Shown here: in pieces, positions 17,806-26,182 of the stretch
Numbering within the stretch: position 1 is the first letter of the stretch
How the letters are laid out: every line of letters starts with the position of its first letter
DNA from: an uncultured Methylococcaceae bacterium
GTDB lineage: Bacteria > Pseudomonadota > Gammaproteobacteria > Methylococcales > Methylomonadaceae
DNA: 61,967 bases
NCBI GenBank assembly: GCA_913056195.1
Contig: CAJXMF010000009.1
Span: forward strand, 1 to 61,967
Direction of reading: 5' to 3'
Translations under genes and position numbers: made by a program
The notes under the pieces: generated by a model
What the model saw: the letters and a program-made list of their open reading frames with translations, nothing else
Database searches by the model: none
What the model was told of the DNA's origin: nothing

Positions 17806-18717
17806 TCACTCGTCTTCCCATTCCAGTTCAGCAAATGCCGACATGACATTACGCTGATGATAGGCATCAAATAATTGCCAATGCGGTTTTTCAGACAAGC
17901 CAACGGTTTTGACCGCTTCTTCAAGATACTTGCCTTGCTTGATTTGTTCCCGGATTTCGGTCAACAGTGTTTGTAAATAGCGTTTTTCGGGCTGTATTGC
18001 CTGCGGCCAATGGGTTGCCAGCGGCCCATGGCCCGGCACGACAAACTGATACGTCTGTTTTTCCAGTTTACTGATTTCACTCAGCCAGCCTTTTAAGCTT
18101 CCATCCAGAGTTGGAATATGCTTGATAAACAGCAAATCGGCCAGCCAGGCCGTATTCGTTTTTTCATCCCATACGGATAAATCATTATCCGTATGGGCCG
18201 TAGGGTGCGCGGTTAACAGCAAATGTCTTTGTCCTAAATCGATACGCATCTGTTTATGGATATTAAAATCGGGTGGCACAATATCTTCAGCACTTAAATT
18301 GACATCCCACTGTTCTTTAGCCCGATCGATATCAAACGGCGCGCGTGCTGCCATGGCGCGAGCCAGTCTGTAATGGCCTATAAATTTAACGCCTGGTTGT
18401 TTAAATACGCGATTACCATAAATATGATCAGGATGAACATGTGTGTTGATGACATAACATACCGGTTTATCGGTCGTGTACTCAATCGCTTTTTTCAAGG
18501 CCTGGCCTTGTTGTGGGCTGCCGCCGGTGTCGATGACGGCGACACAACGTTGCCCGACTATAAAGCCTATATTGGCAATATGGTCGTGATTGTGAGGATT
18601 GGGGAATTCCTGTTTGGCAAAATGCACAAAAATACCCGGCGCTACCTCCGTCACCGATAGAGCAGGTTGCGCCAGCAATATGGCGGGCCATAATAAAAAC
18701 AGTATCAAAAATCTCAT
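17806..18717 (-). CDS. Quinoprotein relay system zinc metallohydrolase
   Basis: 303-residue exported metallo-beta-lactamase-fold hydrolase: signal peptide MRFLILFLLWPAILLAQPAL, zinc motif THVHPDH near residue 102, a downstream Zn histidine in TAHPTAHTDND near 180, and VPGHGPLA near 237. It belongs to the SoxH-like hydrolases that travel with the SoxYZ-like carrier and PQQ dehydrogenases. I start it at 18717, right after the LysR stop codon, because this gives a clean signal peptide; an ATG at 18729 is possible. It appears to be co-transcribed with the LysR gene before it and the SoxYZ gene after it. Confidence 0.86.
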   Translation of the reverse strand: MRFLILFLLWPAILLAQPALSVTEVAPGIFVHFAKQEFPNPHNHDHIANIGFIVGQRCVAVIDTGGSPQQGQALKKAIEYTTDKPVCYVINTHVHPDHIYGNRVFKQPGVKFIGHYRLARAMAARAPFDIDRAKEQWDVNLSAEDIVPPDFNIHKQMRIDLGQRHLLLTAHPTAHTDNDLSVWDEKTNTAWLADLLFIKHIPTLDGSLKGWLSEISKLEKQTYQFVVPGHGPLATHWPQAIQPEKRYLQTLLTEIREQIKQGKYLEEAVKTVGLSEKPHWQLFDAYHQRNVMSAFAELEWEDE

Positions 18718-18718
18718 C

Positions 18719-19609
18719 TTATTTCTCATCACAACATAAAGCCAAAAAGGCTTTGGCAACCCGGGATTGCATCACCGCATCGGGGCGAATGATATTCAAT
18801 TCCCATAAAATACCTCGTTCAGACCCTAAGCGTCTGGCAACCAGTCCGTCCAAGCTGTGCGCTAAGGCCTGAGCCGAGGCAAAACCGATACCGAGTCCGG
18901 CCCGTACAGATTCCATCACCGCCGTCACCCCCATCACCTCAATGCTGACCGCCGCGTTGATACTGGCTTGTCGCAAAGCATCTTCCACCGCTTGCCGGGC
19001 ACCGGAGCCCGGCTCACGCCAGATAATCGGGTATTCGGCAAATACGTCCAAAGGGACGATGTCAGCGTGCCGCTCGGCAAGTACATGCCGTTCCGGTAAT
19101 ATCAGCACAATTTCATCGGTTTTCCATTTTACAAGCTGATAATTTATTGGCAAATCAGTGGTCGCCACCGGCCCCTCGACAAACCCCAGATCGTAGTCAT
19201 ACATTTTATCCAGAATTTCCCGCGTATCACCGGTTTCCATGCTGACATGAACACCTTTATACCGGGTTTGCATCTGCACCAGATATTTCGGCAAAAAATA
19301 ACTGGTCATGGTCATCGTAGCGCCAATACGCAGATTACCGGTATTAATCTGTTTCAAACAGCGAATATATTCTTTGGCCTGTTTAAAATCCTGCTGCATT
19401 TTTTCGGCATACTCAAGCAAGCCTTGTCCAGCCGGCGTTAATTCCAATTTATGACCACGCCGTTCATACAAGGGCTCACCCACTGCGGTCTGCAATAATT
19501 TCAATTGACCTGAAACCGCCGGCTGACCTAAATTCAAATAATGCGCAGCTTTGGTAATGCTTTGTAAACGTGCAACAATGGCAAAGGTCAACAAATGAGT
19601 TGGATTCAT
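18719..19609 (-). CDS. LysR-family transcriptional regulator
   Basis: 296-residue regulator with an N-terminal winged helix (THLLTFAIVARLQSITKAAHYLNLGQPAVSGQLKLL, of which residues 18-37 hold the recognition helix) and a C-terminal substrate-binding domain (about 90-290; GNLRIGATMT near 92, EPGSGARQAVEDAL near 196). It is similar in layout to CbbR and CysB-like regulators. It is divergent from fdh1B, and the spacer holds a perfect palindrome suited to a LysR dimer, so it likely controls formate dehydrogenase and itself. The inducer is unknown. Confidence 0.9.
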   Translation of the reverse strand: MNPTHLLTFAIVARLQSITKAAHYLNLGQPAVSGQLKLLQTAVGEPLYERRGHKLELTPAGQGLLEYAEKMQQDFKQAKEYIRCLKQINTGNLRIGATMTMTSYFLPKYLVQMQTRYKGVHVSMETGDTREILDKMYDYDLGFVEGPVATTDLPINYQLVKWKTDEIVLILPERHVLAERHADIVPLDVFAEYPIIWREPGSGARQAVEDALRQASINAAVSIEVMGVTAVMESVRAGLGIGFASAQALAHSLDGLVARRLGSERGILWELNIIRPDAVMQSRVAKAFLALCCDEK

Positions 19610-19649
19610 GCAAAATTCCTGCTAATTTTACTCTGAAATCGTTTTTAGT

Positions 19650-19673
19650 TTTATCATCAAATTTGATGATAAA
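19650..19673. promoter_or_regulatory. 24-bp perfect palindrome, candidate LysR operator
   Basis: TTTATCATCAAA followed directly by its exact reverse complement TTTGATGATAAA. It includes the T-N11-A arrangement of LysR-type boxes and lies 41 bases from the LysR start and 93 bases from the fdh1B start. No strong -35 hexamer is seen for fdh1B, which would fit dependence on an activator. Confidence 0.7.
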
Positions 19674-19765
19674 CCAACAAATAATGATTTGAAATATATA
19701 TTACAATCCGCTAAAGTGGATAATCGCTAATCGTTGGCAAAGCTTATAAACTGGAGGAGATACGT

Positions 19766-21460
19766 GTGGCTGTCATAAAAATATCACCCGAACAGATAAA
19801 AACCAAAAAACGTCGTGGCCCTAAAGGCCATTCTGTCGATTTATCTGCTCTGGAAGATGTCAGGAACTTACTCGGCGATGAGTCACGGCAACGGGATTTG
19901 TTAATCGAACATTTACATAAAATCCAGGATCATTATCACCACATTTCAGCCAGGCATTTAGTCGCGCTGGCACATGAAATGAATCTTTCGCCTGCTGAAG
20001 TTTATGAAGTCGCCTCATTTTATCATCATTTCGATGTAGTTCCCGAAGGTCAATCCGCCCCACCCGAACTTACCGTACGTGTCTGTGAATCTGTGAGTTG
20101 CAGCATGGCAGGCGCCGAAGCGCTGATTCAGTCGCTTGAGGATGGCCTCGATGGCAAAGTGCGGATACAGCGCGTCCCTTGTGTCGGTCGTTGTCAACAT
20201 GCACCGGTCGCTGTCGTCGGACAAAATCCAGTCGATCAGGCCACCTGTGACAACGTTGTTGATACCGTACAAAACAAAGCCGTAACGGCACCCGTTAGTG
20301 ATTACATCAGTATTGAGCAATACAAAGCCGATCAGGGTTATCAAACCCTGAAGAAATTGATGGAAGGCCAAATCAGCGAAGAATCCATTATCAAAAAAAT
20401 GGAAGATTCAGGTTTACGTGGCCTCGGCGGTGCAGGTTTCCCCGCTGGCCGTAAATGGCGTATCGTCAAAGGCTTTAAAGGCCCGCGTATGATGGCGGTG
20501 AATATTGATGAAGGCGAACCGGGTACCTTCAAGGATCGGCATTACCTGGAGCGTGATCCGCACCGTTTTCTGGAAGGCATGCTGATTGCCGCATTAACCG
20601 TCGGTTGTGACGAAATCTATATCTACTTACGCGACGAATACGTCGGTTGCCGACAAATTCTGCAACGTGAACTGGCTGCTTTAGCCGCTAACCCCCCGAC
20701 GGATAAATATCGCTTGCCGCCGATTCATTTACGTCGTGGTGCCGGTGCTTATATTTGCGGTGAAGAGTCGGCGATGGTCGAATCTATTGAAGGCAAACGC
20801 GGCATGCCGCGTTTGCGTCCTCCGTTTCTCGCAGAGGTCGGATTATTTGGCCGCCCAACGCTGGAACATAACATGGAATCGGTTTACTGGGTACGTGATA
20901 TTGTCGAAAAAGGCCCCGACTGGTTTTCCTCACATGGCCGCAATGGCAGAAAAGGCCTGCGCTCGTTTTCAGTATCCGGCCGTGTCAAAAAGCCAGGTGT
21001 ACATCTAGCACCGGCTGGCATTACCGTGAAAGAACTGATTGATGAATATTGTGGCGGTATGCTGGAGGGTCACAGCTTTTATGGCTACTTTCCAGGCGGT
21101 GCATCTGGCGGCATCCTGCCCGCATCCATGAGTGACATTCCGCTGGATTTCGATACCCTGAATCCGCATGGCTGTTTTATCGGCTCGGCGGCGGTCATTA
21201 TCTTTTCTGACCAGGATAAAGCGCGTGATCTGGCACTGAATGCGATGAAGTTTTTTGAAGAAGAATCCTGTGGCCAGTGTACCCCTTGCCGCGTCGGCAC
21301 CGCAAAAGCGGCTGAACTGATGGAACAAAAAAACTGGAACCAATCCCTGCTTGAAGAACTCTCCAGCGTGATGACAGATGCCTCTATTTGTGGTCTTGGA
21401 CAAGCCGCGCCGAATCCGTTGCGTTGCGTGATCAAATATTTTCCAGATGAATTGAAATAA
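19766..21460 (+). CDS. fdh1B: NAD-dependent formate dehydrogenase beta subunit (NuoE-NuoF fusion)
   Basis: 564-residue diaphorase subunit. Residues about 25-165 are a NuoE-like thioredoxin-fold [2Fe-2S] domain with cysteines in VCESVSCSM and VPCVGRCQH. Residues about 190-560 are NuoF-like: FMN site GLRGLGGAGFPAGRKW near 213, NADH-binding GAGAYICGEESAM near 325, and a [4Fe-4S] site ESCGQCTPCRVGT near 500. It passes electrons from the alpha subunit to NAD+. The size and fusion match FDH1 of Methylobacterium (alpha-beta, tungsten type). The GTG start is set by GGAGGAG six bases upstream. Confidence 0.92.
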   Translation: MAVIKISPEQIKTKKRRGPKGHSVDLSALEDVRNLLGDESRQRDLLIEHLHKIQDHYHHISARHLVALAHEMNLSPAEVYEVASFYHHFDVVPEGQSAPPELTVRVCESVSCSMAGAEALIQSLEDGLDGKVRIQRVPCVGRCQHAPVAVVGQNPVDQATCDNVVDTVQNKAVTAPVSDYISIEQYKADQGYQTLKKLMEGQISEESIIKKMEDSGLRGLGGAGFPAGRKWRIVKGFKGPRMMAVNIDEGEPGTFKDRHYLERDPHRFLEGMLIAALTVGCDEIYIYLRDEYVGCRQILQRELAALAANPPTDKYRLPPIHLRRGAGAYICGEESAMVESIEGKRGMPRLRPPFLAEVGLFGRPTLEHNMESVYWVRDIVEKGPDWFSSHGRNGRKGLRSFSVSGRVKKPGVHLAPAGITVKELIDEYCGGMLEGHSFYGYFPGGASGGILPASMSDIPLDFDTLNPHGCFIGSAAVIIFSDQDKARDLALNAMKFFEEESCGQCTPCRVGTAKAAELMEQKNWNQSLLEELSSVMTDASICGLGQAAPNPLRCVIKYFPDELK

Positions 21461-21479
21461 CACCGAACAGAGAATAATT

Positions 21480-24254
21480 ATGGCTGCAAATCCTGAATTT
21501 ATGAACGAAGCGACCGTCAGCTTTAACCTGGACGGTGAAACGGTAACCGCCTATCCGGGCGAAACCATCCTGAAAACGGCCCAACGCCTGGGCAAAGAAA
21601 TTCCCCATTTATGTTACAAGGATGGACTGCGACCCGATGGCAACTGTCGTGCCTGTGTCGTTGAAATCGACGGTGAAAGAACCCTGGCGCCCTCATGTTG
21701 CCGCATGCCAACCGAAGGCATGACTATTCAGACGCAAAGTGAACGTGCCGTAAAATCCCAGAAGATGGTGCTGGAGTTGCTCAAATCGGATATGCCAGAG
21801 CAAGGAAAATCACCCTATAAACGTGATTCCGAGCTGGATATCTGGGCCGATAAACTCGAAGTGGGTACCCCCCGCTTTCCATCCCGACAACAACCGGAAA
21901 GTGATCTGAGCCATCCGGCTATCGCCGTCAACCTGGATGCCTGCATTCAATGCACCCGTTGCCTCCGTGCCTGTCGCGAAGAACAAATGAACGATGTGAT
22001 TGGCTATGCCAATCGCGGCGCGCACGCCGAAATTGTTTTTGATATAGGCGACCCTATGGGCGCAAGCAGTTGTGTCGCCTGTGGTGAATGTGTTCAGGCC
22101 TGTCCGACAGGCGCCTTGATGCCTGCGGGCGGCGTTGGGCTGGAAGTGCCTGAAAAAACCATCGATTCAACCTGCCCGTATTGCGGTGTAGGCTGTTTGA
22201 TCCGTTATCATGTCAAAGACAATAAAATTCTCTATACCGAAGGCCGCGATGGCGACACAAACCATTTCCGCACCTGTGTCAAAGGCCGCTATGGTTTCAA
22301 CTACATCCATAACCCATTACGTCTGACCAAACCATTGATACGCCGCGAAGGCGTGGCTAAAACCACTGAACTGCTGGATCCAAATGATTTGGATAACGTG
22401 TTTCGCGAAGCCAGCTGGGAAGAAGCCCTGGACTTTGCTGCCAATGGTCTGAAAAATATCCGCGACAACAAAGGCAAAAAAGCGTTGGCGGGTTTAGGGT
22501 CAGCCAAAGGCAGTAACGAGGAAGCCTATTTATTTCAAAAACTGGTGCGTACCGGTTTCGGCTCGAACAATGTCGATCACTGTACCCGCCTGTGTCATGC
22601 CTCATCGGTTGTCGCTTTGCTGGAATGTTTAGGTTCCGGCGCGGTATCTAATCCGGTGGCAGATGTTAAAAAGGCCGAAGTCATCATCATCATTGGCTCC
22701 AACCCGACCGTCAATCATCCGGTTGCGGCTACGTTTATGAAAAATGCCGCAGCCAATGGCACCAAAATCATTCTGATTGATCCAAACAGAACAGCAATTG
22801 CAAAATACGCCACACATGTTTTGCAATTCAGGCCGGATACCGATGTTGCATTGTTAAACGGCATCATGCATGTCATTTTGGATGAAAATTTACAAGATGA
22901 TGCTTATATTAAAAATCATACCGAAGATTTTGAAGCCTTGCGGGCGCATCTTAAGCAATACAGCCCTGAAAAAGTAGCCCCAATCTGTGGTATTGACGCC
23001 GACACCATTCGAGACGTCGCGCGCTTGTATGCCACCTCCAAAGCCTCGATGATTTTATGGGGCATGGGCGTTTCCCAACATATTCATGGCACCGACAATG
23101 CGCGCTGCCTGATTTCGCTGGCGCTGATGACAGGCCAGATCGGTCGCCCCGGCACCGGCTTGCATCCTCTGCGTGGACAGAACAATGTACAGGGTGCATC
23201 CGATGTCGGATTGATTCCTATGGTCTATCCAGATTATGAACCCGTCAACAACCCTGACTATCAAAAGAAATATGAACAGCTTTGGAACACAGAGCTGGAT
23301 TCAGAATGCGGTTTGACAACCGTCGAAATGCTGCACGGTATTTTAAATGGCGAGGTTTTTGGCATGTATATTGAGGGTGAAAACCCGGCCATGTCTGATC
23401 CAAACCAGAATCATGCGCGCGAAGCGTTAGCAAAACTTGAACACCTGGTGGTGCAGGATATCTTCCTGACTGAAACGGCAGGCTTTGCCGATGTCATTCT
23501 GCCCGCATCTGCCTTTTATGAAAAAACAGGAACATTTTCCAACACCGACCGCCGTGTGCAAATGGGGCGGCAAGCCGTTACACCACCTGGAGAAGCTAAA
23601 CAAGACCTGTGGATTATTCAGGAAATAGCCAAACGCTTAGGCTGCGACTGGAATTACTCAGGCCCTGAAGAAGTATTTAATGAGATGCGTCAGGCTATGA
23701 GCAGTATTGCCGGAATGACCTGGGAACGACTGGATCAGGAAGACTCATTGACCTATCCACTGGAAAAAGAAGGCGATCCAGGCCAGCCCGTTATCTTTAC
23801 CAATGGCTTTCCAACGACATCGGGTCGAGGCAAATTGGTGCCGGCATCATTTATCCATGCCGATGAAATGCCGGATGATGAATTTCCGTGGGTTTTTATT
23901 ACCGGCCGTCAACTGGAACATTGGCATACCGGCAGTATGACCCGCCACTCATCGACGCTCGATGCCATTGAGCCAGATCCGGTTGTCACCGTACACCCTG
24001 AAGATCTGAAAAAAATGGGGGTTAAAGCGGGCGAATTGATAACTATTGAATCAAGACGCGGAAAAATTTCTGCCTATGCGCGTGTGGATTTGGGTATTCA
24101 ACGTGGCTGTTTGTTTATGGCATTCTGTTATAACGAAGCCAGCGCCAACCTGCTCACCAATGAAGCGCTTGATCCGGCGGCCAAGATTCCGGAATTCAAG
24201 TTCTGCGCCGTGAAAACCCAGCCCGGTGGGCAGCTTCCTCCCAGAATAAATTAA
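21480..24254 (+). CDS. fdh1A: NAD-dependent formate dehydrogenase alpha subunit, W/Mo-containing
   Basis: 924-residue catalytic subunit oxidising formate to CO2 in the cytoplasm. In order: a NuoG-like [2Fe-2S] domain (HLCYKDGLRPDGNCRACVVE near 44-62); two [4Fe-4S] sites (CIQCTRCLRAC near 158, CVACGECVQACPTG near 197); the catalytic-domain cluster CPYCGVGC near 230; and the bis-molybdopterin domain. The metal-binding Cys lies in HCTRLCHASS near 370, so the enzyme uses Cys rather than Sec. A molydop-binding C-terminal domain ends the protein. It begins 19 bases after fdh1B. With fdh1B it supplies NADH in the last step of C1 oxidation. FdhD-type maturation genes are not in the window. Confidence 0.93.
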   Translation: MAANPEFMNEATVSFNLDGETVTAYPGETILKTAQRLGKEIPHLCYKDGLRPDGNCRACVVEIDGERTLAPSCCRMPTEGMTIQTQSERAVKSQKMVLELLKSDMPEQGKSPYKRDSELDIWADKLEVGTPRFPSRQQPESDLSHPAIAVNLDACIQCTRCLRACREEQMNDVIGYANRGAHAEIVFDIGDPMGASSCVACGECVQACPTGALMPAGGVGLEVPEKTIDSTCPYCGVGCLIRYHVKDNKILYTEGRDGDTNHFRTCVKGRYGFNYIHNPLRLTKPLIRREGVAKTTELLDPNDLDNVFREASWEEALDFAANGLKNIRDNKGKKALAGLGSAKGSNEEAYLFQKLVRTGFGSNNVDHCTRLCHASSVVALLECLGSGAVSNPVADVKKAEVIIIIGSNPTVNHPVAATFMKNAAANGTKIILIDPNRTAIAKYATHVLQFRPDTDVALLNGIMHVILDENLQDDAYIKNHTEDFEALRAHLKQYSPEKVAPICGIDADTIRDVARLYATSKASMILWGMGVSQHIHGTDNARCLISLALMTGQIGRPGTGLHPLRGQNNVQGASDVGLIPMVYPDYEPVNNPDYQKKYEQLWNTELDSECGLTTVEMLHGILNGEVFGMYIEGENPAMSDPNQNHAREALAKLEHLVVQDIFLTETAGFADVILPASAFYEKTGTFSNTDRRVQMGRQAVTPPGEAKQDLWIIQEIAKRLGCDWNYSGPEEVFNEMRQAMSSIAGMTWERLDQEDSLTYPLEKEGDPGQPVIFTNGFPTTSGRGKLVPASFIHADEMPDDEFPWVFITGRQLEHWHTGSMTRHSSTLDAIEPDPVVTVHPEDLKKMGVKAGELITIESRRGKISAYARVDLGIQRGCLFMAFCYNEASANLLTNEALDPAAKIPEFKFCAVKTQPGGQLPPRIN

Positions 24255-24267
24255 TTCGTTGGTGTTA

Positions 24268-24425
24268 CGCAAAACCACCTTTTCTCGTTCCCAAACTCCG
24301 TTTGGGAACACCGGGTTTAGAAGCTCTGCTTCGCGTCGTTGGGTTTGTGAATCGCGGCTAAAGCCGCTCCTACCACGCTCAAAATATCTCACGCACCGTA
24401 GGAGTGACTTTAGTCACGATCTAAA
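24268..24425. repeat. Intergenic REP/BIME-like repeat, copy 1
   Basis: The 327-base gap between fdh1A and arsR holds a composite of small inverted repeats: TTCCCAAACTCCGTTTGGGAA (21 positions, core CCCAAACTCCGTTTGGG), CGCGGCTAAAGCCGC, and GTGACTTTAGTCAC, with the shared outer element CTCCTAC/GTAGGAG. A diverged second copy with the same order lies at 56641-56862. This is the pattern of REP/BIME elements; the distal part (24426-24560) shows nothing else. Confidence 0.75.
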
Positions 24426-24555
24426 ATAATGAGGACACTGCATCAAACTACGTAACCTCAATTAGTCGTTGAACTCTGTCGTTTAGGGTTCCTGAATCCC
24501 CTGCACGGAAACGATATTTAATTTATAGTTGTTTTTTCTTTATTCATAATATATG

Positions 24556-24576
24556 ATTATCCGTATATTAATATTT
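24556..24576 (+). promoter_or_regulatory. Candidate ArsR operator in the arsR promoter
   Basis: ATTATCCGTATATTAATATT lies just before arsR. A very similar string occurs before arsI (25000-25019). Both share AT(C/T)CGTATAT(A/T)A, an AT-rich partly symmetric element of the kind bound by ArsR dimers. Confidence 0.4.
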
Positions 24577-24581
24577 TGCCT

Positions 24582-24929
24582 ATGACGCCTGTACAATTTT
24601 TTAAATGTTTATCAGATGATACGCGCCTGCATTGTGTCGCGTTATTACAAAAAGAAGGCAAACTCTGTGTTTGCGAATTGACTTCAGCAATGGCTTTGTC
24701 GCAACCTAAAATATCCCGCCACCTGGCATTAATGCGGCAATACGGTTTGTTGCAAGACAGCCGGGAAGGCCAATGGGTGTTTTATCAAATCAGCACGGCG
24801 CTACCGGACTGGAGCAAGCCATTACTCGAAAATGTGCTGAATGCCGTTGAACAAAGCGATGTATTTAAAAATGCACAGCAACGCCTGCATCATATGGACA
24901 ATCGACCCGAAAAGGTACTTTGTGACTAA
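24582..24929 (+). CDS. arsR: Arsenic-responsive ArsR-family repressor
   Basis: 115-residue winged-helix repressor. The As(III)-sensing pair Cys-Val-Cys is in KLCVCELT (C29, C31), as in the E. coli type, and the recognition helix follows in SQPKISRHLALMRQYG near 49-64. It releases DNA on binding arsenite or antimonite. I use the ATG at 24582; a TTG two codons upstream is the alternative. It is the first gene of the ars cluster. Confidence 0.88.
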   Translation: MTPVQFFKCLSDDTRLHCVALLQKEGKLCVCELTSAMALSQPKISRHLALMRQYGLLQDSREGQWVFYQISTALPDWSKPLLENVLNAVEQSDVFKNAQQRLHHMDNRPEKVLCD

Positions 24930-24999
24930 ATAATAGCCTGCAAAAACAAAATACATATTGGACACAAGATATTTAAGGATTTTTATAAACAACATCTGT

Positions 25000-25019
25000 T
25001 TATTCGTATATAACATTAA
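25000..25019 (+). promoter_or_regulatory. Second candidate ArsR operator, before arsI
   Basis: TTATTCGTATATAACATTAA, matching the element before arsR over the CGTATAT(A/T)A core. It lies 16-35 bases before the arsI start, suggesting a second ArsR-controlled promoter. Confidence 0.4.
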
Positions 25020-25034
25020 CCCAATAGATAAACC

Positions 25035-25487
25035 ATGAAACGCTTACATATCCATCTCGCCGTTGAAGACCTTGAGCAGAATATCGAGTTCTATAGCACC
25101 CTGTTCGGCTGCCAACCTGCCGTCGTTCATAACGATTATGCCAAATGGATGCTTGATGACCCCCGTGTCAACTTCGCCATTTCAAATCGCGGCCAACACA
25201 CCGGACTCGATCATCTTGGTATTCAAGCGGAAAACGAGGCTGAATTGCAGGATATCAAGCAACATCTCGACGCCACACAAGCACCGATTGAGGACCAGCA
25301 AGGCGCCGCCTGTTGCTATACGCGTTCTGACAAATACTGGATTACCGACCCACAAGGCATTGCCTGGGAATCTTTTCATTCACTCAACGAAATTCCAACA
25401 TTTAACGATGCTAAAGCTCCTTCTGATGGCGAAAATCCCTATGCCTGTCGTCCTCAGGATGGCAAAAAATCATCGTGTTGTGGCTAA
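25035..25487 (+). CDS. arsI: ArsI/CadI-type glyoxalase-fold protein
   Basis: 150-residue vicinal-oxygen-chelate protein of the ArsI/CadI family. Metal ligands are likely His near residue 7 (LHIHLAVEDLE), His near 62 (GLDHLGIQ) and Glu near 114 (GIAWESFH). The vicinal cysteines that bind trivalent organoarsenicals in ArsI are present in GAACCYTRSD near 95, and the tail ends KKSSCCG. ArsI cleaves the C-As bond of methylarsenite; CadI homologues were named from cadmium induction. ArsI is preferred because of the ars setting. Confidence 0.8.
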   Translation: MKRLHIHLAVEDLEQNIEFYSTLFGCQPAVVHNDYAKWMLDDPRVNFAISNRGQHTGLDHLGIQAENEAELQDIKQHLDATQAPIEDQQGAACCYTRSDKYWITDPQGIAWESFHSLNEIPTFNDAKAPSDGENPYACRPQDGKKSSCCG

Positions 25488-25516
25488 ATTCTTCCTGCAC
25501 TTTAGAGGCACTCTCA

Positions 25517-26005
25517 ATGACTCAAAAAACTTATAACGTTTTAGTGGTATGTACCGGCAATTCCTGTCGCAGTGTGATGACCGAAGCTTTGCTGAATCAT
25601 TATGGCAAAAGATGTATAAAAGCCTATTCCGCCGGCAGTCATCCAGTCGGCAGAATCAATGAAGGTGCCTTGGCCACGTTAAAAAGACACGGTTTACCGA
25701 CTGAAGGTTATCAAAGCCAATCCTGGGAAGACTTTGAAGATATTCCGATGGATATTGTCATTACCGTTTGTGACAACGCCGCCGGAGAAGTTTGCCCGGC
25801 TTATTTAGGCAAGGCCGTCCGTGCACACTGGGGCGTATCTGATCCAAGCCATGTCATCGGGACAGAAGACGAAAAAACCGCCGCCTTTGAAAAAACCTTT
25901 GCCACGCTCGAACAGCGCGTCAAACACATGCTGGCATTACCGTTTGAGGACATGTCCGAGCAAGAGTTGGCAGAAAAGCTCAATGAAATCGGAAAAATTC
26001 AGTAG
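25517..26005 (+). CDS. arsC: Arsenate reductase, low-molecular-weight phosphatase type
   Basis: 162-residue cytosolic enzyme reducing arsenate to arsenite. The P-loop CTGNSCRS (Cys12 to Arg18) is the catalytic site. Two further cysteines in VTVCDNAAGEVCP near residues 80-88 fit the thioredoxin-coupled relay, and SDPSHVIG near 109 holds the general-acid Asp. I start it at ATG 25517, which aligns with the family; the earlier in-frame start lies within arsI. Its last 30 bases are repeated at the end of arsA (see the direct repeat). Confidence 0.92.
   Translation: MTQKTYNVLVVCTGNSCRSVMTEALLNHYGKRCIKAYSAGSHPVGRINEGALATLKRHGLPTEGYQSQSWEDFEDIPMDIVITVCDNAAGEVCPAYLGKAVRAHWGVSDPSHVIGTEDEKTAAFEKTFATLEQRVKHMLALPFEDMSEQELAEKLNEIGKIQ
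25976..26005 (+). repeat. Direct repeat at the end of arsC (copy 1 of the bracket)
   Basis: AAGCT, one extra C, then AATGAAATCGGAAAAATTCA and (G)TAG. The same string with one base missing and one changed ends arsA at 29361-29389. Both copies include the stop codon and encode NEIGKIQ in frame. Confidence 0.9.
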
Positions 26006-26165
26006 ACAGGCAGCCATAAGTTTTACTTATACTGTTGGTCAATCGGTGATTAAACACACCAACGTGGACGTCGATCAACAATTGGTTGATTGTTCTGGTG
26101 CAGAGTTTGATCAAATCAAACAGCAAGCCGAAATATTATCCAATCGCCTAAAAAAACACGCCTAA
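25983..26165 (+). CDS. Unrecognised short ORF between arsC and usp
   Basis: A possible 60-codon ORF that opens inside the arsC end in another frame, or from GTG 26046 (39 codons). The peptide after the arsC stop (VIKHTNVDVDQQLVDCSG, then a helical end) matches nothing I know. It fills most of the 177-base gap. It may be a remnant of whatever once followed arsC; no ribosome-binding site stands out. Confidence 0.2.
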   Translation: MKSEKFSRQAAISFTYTVGQSVIKHTNVDVDQQLVDCSGAEFDQIKQQAEILSNRLKKHA

Positions 26166-26182
26166 ATAACCGGGAGAGTTCT

